Of a stretch of 64,000 bases of DNA, positions 1 to 10,459 are shown one piece after another. The notes under the pieces are model-generated. The model was not told the origin of the DNA. It searched no databases and saw only the letters and a program-made list of their open reading frames with translations. How positions within the stretch are numbered: position 1 is the stretch's first letter; each line of letters starts with the position of its first letter. Source of the stretch: Rhopalosiphum padi (lineage: Eukaryota > Arthropoda > Insecta > Hemiptera > Aphididae); assembly GCF_020882245.1 (NCBI RefSeq), contig NC_083597.1, forward strand, positions 26,142,652 to 26,206,651, in the 5' to 3' direction. Position numbers and translations under genes: made by a program.

Positions 1-1177
1 TATATTAATCTTATACCATAATATATTAATATAATATTAAACGAAAAATAAAAAATAAAAATTTAAATAATAAGTATATTACATTGGGCGACCAAATGTG
101 TTGATTATTCCAAGTCGAAAGAATGTAATATTTTTCTTCCACGATAGTGATATAAACCTTTTTTCTTGTGATAGTATCTAAAGCCGTGCTTAAAATGATA
201 AAAATTAAAAATTATCATTATAAAACTACAGAATTTAAATATTAACTTTCAAACTTTAAAATATTTGAATATTATTGGATAGTTTCATAATATTTCATTT
301 CTTTTTTATTGAATTATGCTTTAAATATATAATATAATATCTTGTGATCATAATTCCTGACATTTTTTATTGAAAACAGGTAAATTGATAAGTATTTTTT
401 AATAAATTCTTACAAAAATAAATATGTAATATTATTTATTAATAAATTATACATAGTATTTATTTATAACTGATGTTATACTAGTTAAAATTTAAAATAT
501 TTAATTCACTAAAGATTATAAAATAGTTAAACTTAAATAAATATATGAATGAATAAAAATTATTTGGATATCCTACTATTTTTTCGCCAAAAAAAACAAG
601 GAACGGGTGGAAACTGTTAACCACAATACTACCACCCAACCCCATATCGTATTGGATATCCTACTGTCCATATTTAAAACATTTGCATAATTATACTCAT
701 GATGGATAATTTATATTTTTCAGCTCCTTAATTATTCAAGTTATTGTTTTCTCATATTTTTATTTGATTACCTTGAAGTACCAATGGATAAGCTGCATTT
801 AACACTTCTATAAGTAATGAAATCAAGAGTAATAAAAGTAAGTAAGTTTTTTAGATTTTAAGAATATTAAGAATTAATAATTGTTATTATCTTCAAAATC
901 CTTAACTTCCAATTCATTCTTTTTCTTATATTAAAGACACAAATATTGATAAAGAACCACATATTTTTCATAATATGATATGTCTGGTTGAAAAGAATAC
1001 TTTCAGGTTATTTTTTAAATTTACCTTATTTATGTTTTTAATAACATTTAAATATATTCCATCTATTAAGAGAATATTACTACTTCTAGTATTAAACATG
1101 TCTTTACCCTAACTACAGATATACATTTTCTGCTCTTTTATCAATAGATTACTCTAATAGATAGGTACTAGATATTG
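1..1177. other. AT-rich intergenic DNA, left edge
   Basis: This stretch is AT-rich with no open frame of useful length and no recognisable domain. It holds many A/T homopolymers and one small GC-richer patch (about 595-650) bracketed by a 14-bp direct repeat, listed separately. It ends at the target-site duplication of the Mutator-like MITE. Confidence 0.6.
564..665. repeat. 14-bp direct repeat flanking a 74-bp GC-richer segment
   Basis: The word TTGGATATCCTACT occurs at 564-577 and again at 652-665. Between the copies is a short segment that is more GC-rich than its surroundings and has facing GGGTGG and CCACCC words. A duplication of this length around a small insert looks like a target-site duplication of a retroposed or transposed fragment. 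The inner sequence was not recognised. Confidence 0.35.
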
Positions 1178-1736
1178 AATCCCCTCAAAAAAAACACGGA
1201 AAAAAAAACCAAAATGATTATATAATCAAGCATGAGATAGTGATATACATTCTATGCAATATGACGTAGAGACTAGCGAATTATTGTTATTTGTTACAGA
1301 ATTATTTAAAAGTAAATTGTAAAAATATAAAATATTAAAGTTTATTTTGCAATATGAATCTTAATAACAATATTTTTATCTAATAAATGTTATGTAGGCG
1401 TGCGACAACGGCCAGCAACATCGTGATGGTCACCATTCAATGTTTTAGTTTTATTTTGGTGATTAAAAATGGAAAAAGAAAATAGTTATTGTGAAAAATT
1501 TATACAAATGATATGATCACTCTGTAAAAATATAATATAATATATTTATCACTAAGTATATAAAATGCTATTTAGAGAACTTAAATTTTTAAAACTGAAC
1601 CTTTGATTACAACACCTCATAAGCATCTAGCTGAACCATGGCAAGTAGAAGTGACCATAGCTATTGTTAAGATTAAAATTAAAGCTGCCCATTCAAATGT
1701 TGATTATATTATCATTTTGGTTTTTTTTCCGTGTCC
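1178..1736. mobile_element. Mutator-like (MULE) MITE with 10-bp target-site duplication
   Basis: The perfect 10-bp duplication CTAGATATTG lies at 1168-1177 and 1737-1746. Just inside are long inverted repeats. The left arm at about 1195-1233 begins CACGG, followed by an A-run and CCAAAATGAT. The right arm at about 1697-1733 is its reverse complement with a few mismatches. A 9-11 bp duplication with long inverted repeats is typical of Mutator-like elements. The interior, about 560 bp in all, has no open frame for a transposase, so it is non-autonomous. It lies about 250 bp upstream of the mTERF exon and could form part of that gene's promoter region. Confidence 0.6.
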
Positions 1737-2102
1737 CTAGATATTGTTGCAGTACAAAGATGACTCTTTTTAGTTTTTACACACATATACTCTACACTTC
1801 TACAGTGTATCAATATCAATAAATTTACCTTTATATGTTTAAACTTAAAATATTAGGTAGTATTCATTAAAATAATTTTAATAATAGGTATAATGTTTCT
1901 AAAAAAATTGTTAAATATTTTGTTTATCTTAAAATAAATACTATGAAATAATAGAATAAAATAAATATATTTTTTTTTTACAGATTGATTGTTGAAATAT
2001 CAACTTATCTTACTTCAAGACTTGAACAAGCTTTTAATTATTATTGAAAATAAAGTTTATAAGTACTTAAATATTCAAGTTTTATTTATAGATTATATTA
2101 TC

Positions 2103-3125
2103 ATGATTTTATTTAAACGAGTACTATCTTTTAAAATCAATAAACAAAAACAGTTCTTCAGATGCTTTTGTAGCTCTGATAATACTTTAGAAACAATTAA
2201 GTCTAATTCGATTCAATGGCCCAAGGACTATAATACTTCTCCATTGGAACCCAATGTCACTAATTTTTCTACTATTAGTCCAGCATTACTCCCTACATTT
2301 AATTTGGCTGCATATATTAATGAGTCCTATTCATTACAACAGTTGGTTAAACTTGGTGTAGAAATTTACAAATTTGATAATAATCCCAATTTAATGGAAA
2401 TGATATTAAAATTAGATTTTGAACGTGATATGAAACCATACATAAGATTTATTCATGATTGCGGAGTACCAATTGAAGAATTAGGAAAATTTTTCACAAA
2501 AAATCCTATGATATTTTCTGAGCATATGGATGATTTAATAACCCGAATTAATTATTTAGAACATAAAAAATTCAATAAAGAAATGATAACTACCATTATT
2601 CGAAAACACCCAAAATGGTTATCTCAAAATACAATTGATATTGATACCAGTCTTGGATTTTTTCAAACAAACTTCTATCTTTCTGGTGACAATATCCGTA
2701 GTATAGTTACTAAATTACCAAAACTTATTACTTGGCCAAAAAAATCAGTAAATTTAATAATGTTTTCAATGATTGAAGAAATGGGTTTTAATAAAAGTGA
2801 AAGAAAAAGACTATTACAAATCCATCCTAGATTATTTACAATGTCTAAAAACCATTTATTAGAACGATTCAACTACATTCATCATACTATGGATATAAAT
2901 CACGACCGCATTGTCCTTGAACCTCAAGTGATGACCAGTCGTTTGTTTAGAATCAAACAGAGACATGAGTATTTAAAATATTTAAACCGAGCCCAATATG
3001 ACCCAACAAAACCCAATTATGTACCACTCTTAAAATTAGTTTCAGGAGACGATTCAGAATTTTGTATAAATATTGCTAAGACTAGTGTTGAAATGTTTAA
3101 TAGCTATCTGAAGACTGTTCAGTAA
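2103..3125 (+). CDS. MTERF3: mTERF domain protein, mitochondrial (MTERF3-like)
   Basis: The gene encodes a 340-aa member of the mitochondrial transcription termination factor family. The family binds mitochondrial nucleic acid through tandem helical mTERF repeats; MTERF3 is known as a negative regulator of mtDNA transcription and a factor for mitoribosome assembly. The N-terminus is basic and hydroxyl-rich (MILFKRVLSFKINKQKQFF), as expected of a mitochondrial presequence. From about residue 115 on, the protein shows repeated units with the family's leucine/proline spacing, such as KNPMIFS, RKHPKWLS, TKLPKLITW and QIHPRLF. The start is the first ATG in the exon; an in-frame TGA lies at 1986-1988, and a good acceptor (T-run then ACAG, ending at 1983) indicates an upstream non-coding exon. 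Length and C-terminus fit MTERF3 better than MTERF4, but paralogue assignment is by eye. Confidence 0.85.
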   Translation: MILFKRVLSFKINKQKQFFRCFCSSDNTLETIKSNSIQWPKDYNTSPLEPNVTNFSTISPALLPTFNLAAYINESYSLQQLVKLGVEIYKFDNNPNLMEMILKLDFERDMKPYIRFIHDCGVPIEELGKFFTKNPMIFSEHMDDLITRINYLEHKKFNKEMITTIIRKHPKWLSQNTIDIDTSLGFFQTNFYLSGDNIRSIVTKLPKLITWPKKSVNLIMFSMIEEMGFNKSERKRLLQIHPRLFTMSKNHLLERFNYIHHTMDINHDRIVLEPQVMTSRLFRIKQRHEYLKYLNRAQYDPTKPNYVPLLKLVSGDDSEFCINIAKTSVEMFNSYLKTVQ

Positions 3126-3147
3126 TGTTAATAGTTAATTTATAATT

Positions 3148-3153
3148 AATAAA
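3148..3153 (+). terminator. polyadenylation signal of the mTERF gene
   Basis: A canonical AATAAA sits 23 bases after the stop codon of the mTERF gene. In such AT-rich DNA the motif is common, so support comes mainly from its position. Confidence 0.5.
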
Positions 3154-4769
3154 AAACTGTTTATTTCTTGAAATTCTCTCTCTAAATGTGTTTTTAATTT
3201 GTATACCTATTTATTAATACCTATACAATTATGATTATAAATTTAAATATAAGTGTATATACATAAGTGTGAGTAGATATATTATATGTTAGTTAATTAT
3301 TGATAGTAAATTATATAAACTGTATAAAAATATCTAATATATATATATATATTAAATACCTATATAATATAATTTACTATTTTTAAAATGTTAAATACAA
3401 CCATATTTAATTTCAAGGGCAAATAATATAAGTTAATCTTCATACAATAAAAGCTGAATAATAGAAAAGGTGCCATATTTTTTTATTAGAATATATTATA
3501 TATAAACCAAGGTTAAACAAATTTAAATACCTTAGTTGTTATTATTTACAATTTTTTGCCATCAGTTTTATATTTGGCTTTACTGTATAGTTAATTATTC
3601 AGATTTTAAAATGATTGATTTAACTTTTATAGTTTATATTAATACATTTAATAAAAAGAAATAAAACCAAGTCTGTCAAAACTCAAAAAAATAAAATCAG
3701 CTAATTAATATATTCACTATTCTTGTGAAATCAAACAATTTTGTTAGATAACTTACTTACCTATGCTAAAACTGTTTATATAGGTATTATATGTAAACAA
3801 TTGTATTAAGTGTCGAATATATAAAACAATAAGTAAAATAGGTACCAAAATGTATCTATTGGCTATTACTATTATTATAGACAGAACCGCGGAACTATGG
3901 TTTGGGCATTGGGCGGCTGGGCCAAAAAGACCTTGGCCCAGGCGAAACTCGCACCCTATTCTACCTCTCATCCTTCTGTCCATTTAGTAGGTATTATAGT
4001 TATTTCGGTTATAAAAGAAACACAAGAAGAAATATACAGGAAATTACAATCAAATTAACAAATTGGAAAATGCTGATTTAATTCGTATAAAATAAACTAT
4101 AAAAAAATAAAGTATAAAATTCCTAAAAATATTTTTAACATTTATTTCAAAAGTTAGTTATTTTAAGGTACCAAGGTATAAATTTAAAATTGAATATATT
4201 TGATAAAAACTTTGTCTTAACTCTTTATTGATTTTAATTATTGTATTTTAAAAATAAGTTTTTAAAATATATTATATTTATTCTAAACTAAAAAATTTAA
4301 ATGTGGCAACGGTGCACGGAAAATCATACTCAATCGTTTGAATTTTGGGATAAATGTTGAAGTTAAATAGTTAATTGTTTTACGAAAACGTATGTAATTC
4401 TGTTCACGAAAAGGGGCATTGTACGCAATAATTGTATAATACCTACTTGCTGTACCAAATACCAATAACCAATATTCCGTTTTATTTAGATAACATATCT
4501 AAATATTATTATATAGGTACTTACTGGCTAACTGACTACGACTACTACCTACCTACTTATGTAGTTATGTTTAATTAATTTTGCAGATATTTAAATTTTC
4601 AAATCATAATATGATATGATATTAGATAATAGGTAGGTTTATCACATTATAATATGTATATTATAGTAGTATAGTACATTGGTAGGTAACCTGTACCGGT
4701 TGTATCTGCATTGTATATATTATATTGGTATTTAAGTATTTTGTAGCCAAATAGGAAGGTACCGTGTTG
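3154..4769. other. AT-rich intergenic DNA
   Basis: No gene was recognised. A GC-richer patch at about 3885-3975 contains GGCCCAGGCG-like words seen at the ends of aphid transposon fragments, but no complete inverted repeat or duplication could be matched. The rest is AT-rich with short TAGGTA words. Confidence 0.5.
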
Positions 4770-4777
4770 ACTTATTA

Positions 4778-4844
4778 CAGGCGCAGATCTAGACTAAATT
4801 TACGGGGGGGGCATGGCCCCTTGTCCCCCTTGAATCCGCGCCTG
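4778..4844. mobile_element. 67-bp hAT-type MITE
   Basis: The element is bounded by a perfect 8-bp duplication ACTTATTA (4770-4777 and 4845-4852). It begins CAGGCGCAGATC and ends GAATCCGCGCCTG, an imperfect inverted repeat starting CAG as in hAT transposons. A G-run and C-run fill the short centre. It is far too short to code. The same left-end sequence, including AGACTAAATTT, recurs in the MITE at 54484. Confidence 0.75.
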
Positions 4845-5540
4845 ACTTATTAACATTTTACTGTTAAAATTCTGTTTTACATAATTTTGTGTTAATCTAT
4901 TAAAATTTTTGTAACAACTACAGTCTGTAGCTGCAGGCCTGCAGCCATATAATATAGCAAATATACATCCTATAAATATGTAGGATATATACCTACTTGG
5001 AGCCTGGAGGTATTCATATTGTATTGAGAAATTATTCAAATAAACATTAACAATTTAAATTGCACTGCTGTCTACCACTTTTATATTATTATATTTTATA
5101 TAGATAGTTTTTATAGCAAATCCCAGTAAAATCCCTGTATTATATTAATATTTTATCTTTTGACGAAATGAATGCTACAAATTACAATGAATTACCTACT
5201 ATATACTATGCTAGATAGATTTCTGGGGCTTTCAATTGCGGGTACAACAATTTATGTTATATTGTTATATTTTATACATAATCTACCTTCACAAACTCTC
5301 TCAACAGGTGTAAGATGTTGAATGACATTGGCACGTTGCCTACTATATAATAATATACCCTTATTCGAATATTCGGTGATCCAAAATGATGGAGATTTTG
5401 CAACAACAAAAAAACTGTACGAGTTATACATATAGATATTATATTATAACCTATAAGTGCAATATATATATATGTGTGTGTGTTACAGATATACTTGTTT
5501 CGTATTATGGATAAAATATTATATATCCCTTACACTTCAG

Positions 5541-5628
5541 TCTACCGCCGTTGCCGCCGCTGCCGTCGCCGTGATCGCCGCGGTGTGTACGAGTCTTTCG
5601 GACGCCGATGGCGACAAAAGGGAAAAAA
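5541..5628 (+). other. GC-rich exon-like island, function unknown
   Basis: A block rich in GCC/CGC triplets is bounded by an acceptor-like CCCTTACACTTCAG just before 5541 and by AAAAAG followed by GTATTT at 5629. In one frame it would read an Ala/Val-rich hydrophobic stretch (AVAAAAVAVIAAVCTSLS) followed by DADGDKREKR, resembling a signal peptide and dibasic site. Other frames give Arg-rich peptides, and the minus strand is also open, which suggests open frames by composition. No start codon in a linked exon was identified. It could be an exon of a secreted peptide, a non-coding exon or a regulatory CpG island. Confidence 0.25.
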
Positions 5629-6648
5629 GGTATTTTCGTTCCGATTCTATTCAAATGGAATGCACGCACGCAGATCGGATTCATCACAATGGTCATGAGA
5701 ACGCTTAGATTATATATATATACATATTTATATTCGTATTCCCCTAAGCACAATGACGAAGAATGCCTTAACATATCCTGTCGGGATCGATATGTATAAG
5801 GATTATGTATATATAAATATAAAAATATACACACACAGATACACGCACATATATGTATATATGTACCTATATGTATTATATAATGCACACACACGCGGCA
5901 TAGTATATATTATTATTATATGTGTAGCAAAGCCGCGTCTGCAGGCGGCCGTTTCGTGCCAGCCTCACACAATACCCCAAATTGGAATTTTGAAGACATA
6001 AAAGACATTCCCCGATGAATGAATAACGCATATTTGATGACAGTTTTCAAATACTCCGGAACAGCATCGCTTGCATGTAACTACATAATATAGTATACAT
6101 ATTTCTTATGTATATAATATGTACATATTATATACATTATACTTGCTCTCCTTGGACACACACAGTGGCAAAATTCTAATGAACTTGAACGTTCAGATTG
6201 ACCCAAATATAGAACTGAAAAAAGAATCACAATTTTTCATATTTTAATATAACCCATGTCCCAAATAGTATATTACATATAGGTACGTATCCAATAACTA
6301 CATAGCTATTTTGTATGTATACTTATGTATACAATAAGGTACTATTTTGTCGTTTTTTTAGATACGTATTTCATTTTTTTTTTGTTTTTTTTTTTAATAC
6401 TTATGGCATTAGTTCTATATATACATAATCTAAACAAAAAAAATATGATAAATTATGTATAAAAATGTAGTTTACAAATTTGAATACTTGTACCTATACC
6501 GGCTATACCGATTACCTACCTATATAGTATAACCGACATTTAGATATATCATATGGTCCTGGTAGATGTTTGTCATTCATGTACCTAAATACCTATAGGT
6601 TATTATAATAAGTAATATTATTCCATTAATGTACAGTTTAATGCTAAA

Positions 6649-6654
<6 letters not shown>

Positions 6655-6680
<26 letters not shown>

Positions 6681-6682
6681 AA
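6655..6682. repeat. (TA)n microsatellite
   Basis: An uninterrupted run of TA dinucleotides of about 28 bp lies in AT-rich intergenic DNA. Confidence 0.8.
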
Positions 6683-9600
6683 ACATAACCATATATAATC
6701 TTACTATATATAAGTAAACCTATTGAATAACACTTGTTTTCTAATTCGTAATATTTGGTAGTATTTAATAGCAATTTAAATTTACTCGTATACCATATGC
6801 ACAGAATTATAACTAGTACATATAAAAATATATCACCTATATCATTATATGTACCTGTAGGCGTTAGCTTTCAGTCGCTGGATATTTAGACCAAATTTTT
6901 GTGGTGGTTGATGGAAAGATGAATGCGATTAATGATAATAAATATTCATAATACATTATTAATTATTCATATTATACAATATATTTTATATATTGAATAT
7001 ATACTGGAAAATAACCCTTATCATATAACTCCAATTCGTTTTAGTACGGGAACTAATACAAATATTTGGATGCACGGGCGTAGCTGTCTGTGGATAAATC
7101 TTAATAATAAAGTTATACATATAAGGAGTAAGGACAGACTGCAAGAAAGCATAAACCCGTTCGGTCCATCGTGTGCTGCTGACTAATTATACCGTGGTAA
7201 TCTCCACTGAGGCGATTGATGATCGTTCACATTACTCGTGACGGATAACCACGGTTCTCGATTTCCTTTGGTCGTCGTCGAATCATATTTTCTCCACGTC
7301 CATTGTCGCTCCATCCAACTATATCGATCAAACTGTTTTCATATCGCAAGTACGTTTAAATAATTGTATACAGTGCGACGAAATTACATGAAATAAATTC
7401 ACCTTTTACAGTTTTATCTACGTAATATCTATTTATTATGTAATAATCTCGGAATCGGTACCGACTGCCGGCAAGTGAAGGCATAATACTATCGTACCTG
7501 TACGCACCGGGATACTGTAATATCCGTGTATAATATTAATATTATGACCAAGCCTAATAATAACTAATAAGTAATAACTAATAATAATGATATATTTTAT
7601 TTATTATTATTATAGCGTTATAGATAAACAACCTTTTATATTGGTAATGTATTTAACGTTTTTATTTTTATCTTAAATATCTAAATTCAATCAATTTAAT
7701 TATTACCATAAACAATCATTTTTGTTTGAATTTTATAATTTTTTAGTATCTTGTTTACTATTATTTACTAAGACATTTTTTGAAAATTAAAAACAAAAAT
7801 ACGAATACGAAACTACCATATACTCATACTTATTGACCGTAAATGAGTAGTAAAGGTAGTCAGTTATTACTTATTATTGATTTTGAATTATAAAATGCGG
7901 TTTCCCCACCAAGTTAGTAGTTACAGTCATTATTATACAAATTACGTTTATAATAAAATAGTTTTAAATTTTAACTATCATAGTCAATAATCGGACATAT
8001 CTTTAAGCCGGTTAGTTCATCATAATAAGAGGTTTTCAGTTGTAGACTGACTGTTGAGAACATGATCAGGATATTCAATATAATTTACCAATAAGACTAT
8101 ATTATAAGCAAACTTGGGCAATGAAAAAGGTAAAAATTAAAAACGGAACTCACTCTGGATATCATCAGTTTTTTCTTTGGATTTTTCTAGGTATTAGGTA
8201 CTTTTTGGCTTTTACTAATTACTGAACATTTATTATCACCATTTGAATTATTTATGTAGATCATATACATTTAAATTCGTATCAATCTTATTATGTTACT
8301 GGTTTACTACGCATATACACAGATTAAATATACTATATATTTAATTTATGGTATATATAAGTACCTAAGTAATATAAGTGTATATATATACTTTATCTGA
8401 TAATTATACTGGTATGGTATACTTAGTCACCTATAAGGGATTTCAATTTTTTTTAACGTTACCATCGGTACAATAAACAAATTAATTTTGAGCTTGATGT
8501 TAAAATTAAAAATGTTGTATATTTTATACATTATACAATAACCTCCTTTCGCTTTATTTTATAAAATATTAAAGTATATAATTTAGACGTGATCATTATA
8601 ATTCTCTACCGAAAAATTATAATATGTAAGAACATATGCATACCCATTTACTACCCAGGTACTACGTCGTATCCTATCTGTACGATATAAATGAATACTA
8701 TAAATATAATATATTTATATGCTCTATAATAGTCTATAAACGCAATCTACGCCAGGCGGATGGCTTTCGTTTTTTCTTCGATGCTAGATATAGCATATAT
8801 AGCTACAAGTTGTTCTTGTTTCAATAAATTAGTCTTTACAAGAAATGAAACATTTTCAATCTATTTTCAATTTAAATCATAATCATTAGATTTCGATCTT
8901 TAAATTATTATTATTACGTCACTTTAATAATTAGCAGTTTTAAAGCTAACTATAAACTGTATTCACTACATGTAATGCATTACTATCACTATTGCCTATT
9001 ACTAGAGAATATTATATTAACGTACTAGGTACGTCTACGTTGTATATACTTATAAGGTATATTTATTATTTATATATCCTATTACTATATTCGGGAATGT
9101 ATAATACATACTAACTATTACATAATATATTATAGGTATATTTCTATGTATATTTATTTTTATAAAAATCAATTTAAAAACGGTAACGGTTGTTTATATA
9201 ATTTTTTTAAACATGTCATCCAGCACGTATATATGTATACTTCTTAGGTAGTTACATTTATAAAGACGCCCAAATGTCTACCGTTTCAGTCTTAAAAGGA
9301 TCATTTTTTACACAACAATAAATCGCATTCTGAAAAGGTAAGGTCTCCTAAAAAAAATTCTACCATTTTTATTTTTTACTCTCATTTGTTCTCTGAATTT
9401 GGTTTTACTGTACTGTACCTATTTTTCACGGCACGTATTACACATCGTGCACATAATATATTACATACAAATGTCCGTTATTTGCCTTCATGTATTATTA
9501 TAATAATGAGTAGGTACTACACTTAATTCCGCAACTATTGTACTTTATTTTACAAAGAAATCGTTCGAAACCTTCGCCTCATATATATAATACATACATA

Positions 9601-9999
9601 TAAGATAGGCATGTATATAATACTGCTTATTAAAAATAGGTATGTAAAATATTAATGTATGATAAATAAAACGGAATATTGTATTGATAAGAATTAAGAA
9701 CTTGTAACTACAGTAGACGTTCTGTATAGGAACCTAAAAAGTGTACATCATACATATATATATAAATATAATAGGTACATATAAGATATTATATATATTA
9801 TGTATATTATCTTAACGCAATACACTTTCATAGATAATATTAGACCGTATCGTATATAGATATACTTATAAGTTATAAGCTATATAAATAAAATATTTTT
9901 TGTTGTTACGCGTTAACTGTTACTGTATAAAGATTAAAGAATCGTTTAGAATAATATTCACCGCACCGTGTGTACATTCCTACAGCGGTGTTCACGATG

Positions 10000-10006
<7 letters not shown>

Positions 10007-10030
<24 letters not shown>

Positions 10031-10031
10031 A
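10007..10031. repeat. (AAT)n microsatellite
   Basis: About eight tandem AAT triplets lie just upstream of the GC-rich island at 10.1 kb. An open frame through it would encode poly-Asn and is not taken as a gene. Confidence 0.8.
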
Positions 10032-10084
10032 TATTTTATGAAAAAAATCATCCACCTCCTCGTGTGTAACGTAATAACGGGCGA

Positions 10085-10456
10085 CGACGACGTGCGGTAA
10101 GCCGGCAAAACGTATTATATTTTTTTTTACCAGTCTGGTGCAGCTGCTGTGACGCCGTCACTGCTGCCGCGCCGCTGACGACGTCGTCGGCCGCCGTTTC
10201 TCTTTAATTGTTATCATCGGCTTGCCGCGCCCAGTCCGTTCAATCAACAAATGATAACGCGAAATTTAAACACAATTTGTTATTTTAAATTTTACGCGCA
10301 ACGTTGAATGTTGAGACAGCGGTTTAATCGCCTTTCAGCGTTCCTAGAAATTCTATTGATCAAATCGTAATGATAAAATGACGGCAGTTTTTACATGGTG
10401 CGTCTCGTAGAGTGTGGTGCTACAATATTATAATTCTATTCGCAACGGATTTACTA
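10085..10456 (+). promoter_or_regulatory. GC-rich island ending in a splice donor; possible non-coding first exon
   Basis: The sequence around 10130-10200 is strongly enriched in CpG and GC compared with its flanks. About 300 bases further on, GATTTACTAG is followed by GTGAGTAT, a near-consensus donor whose GT is at 10459-10460. Together they look like a promoter plus untranslated first exon on the plus strand. The next plus-strand gene is Sulf1, whose 5' exon has a clear acceptor at 20558-20559, so this could be a distal Sulf1 first exon. That link is inference. Confidence 0.3.
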
Positions 10457-10459
10457 GGT

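Larger units (their letters stand above)
4853..10006. other. gene-poor AT-rich region with two GC-richer islands
   Basis: No convincing protein gene was found. The region is dominated by TATA runs and TAGGTACCTA-type words. GC-richer islands lie at about 5530-5720 (listed separately) and 7190-7340, the latter with no clear exon structure. Smaller bumps lie at 5930-5990 and 7440-7520. Open frames here are short and low-complexity. Confidence 0.5.

Noticed and set aside
3885..3975. GC-rich patch with GGCCCAGGCG, suspected MITE
   Set aside because: No second inverted end or target-site duplication could be matched, so it was left as a note only.
10007..10031. Tandem AAT units considered as a CRISPR-like or functional array
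   Set aside because: Simple microsatellite without spacers; CRISPR is not expected in an animal genome.
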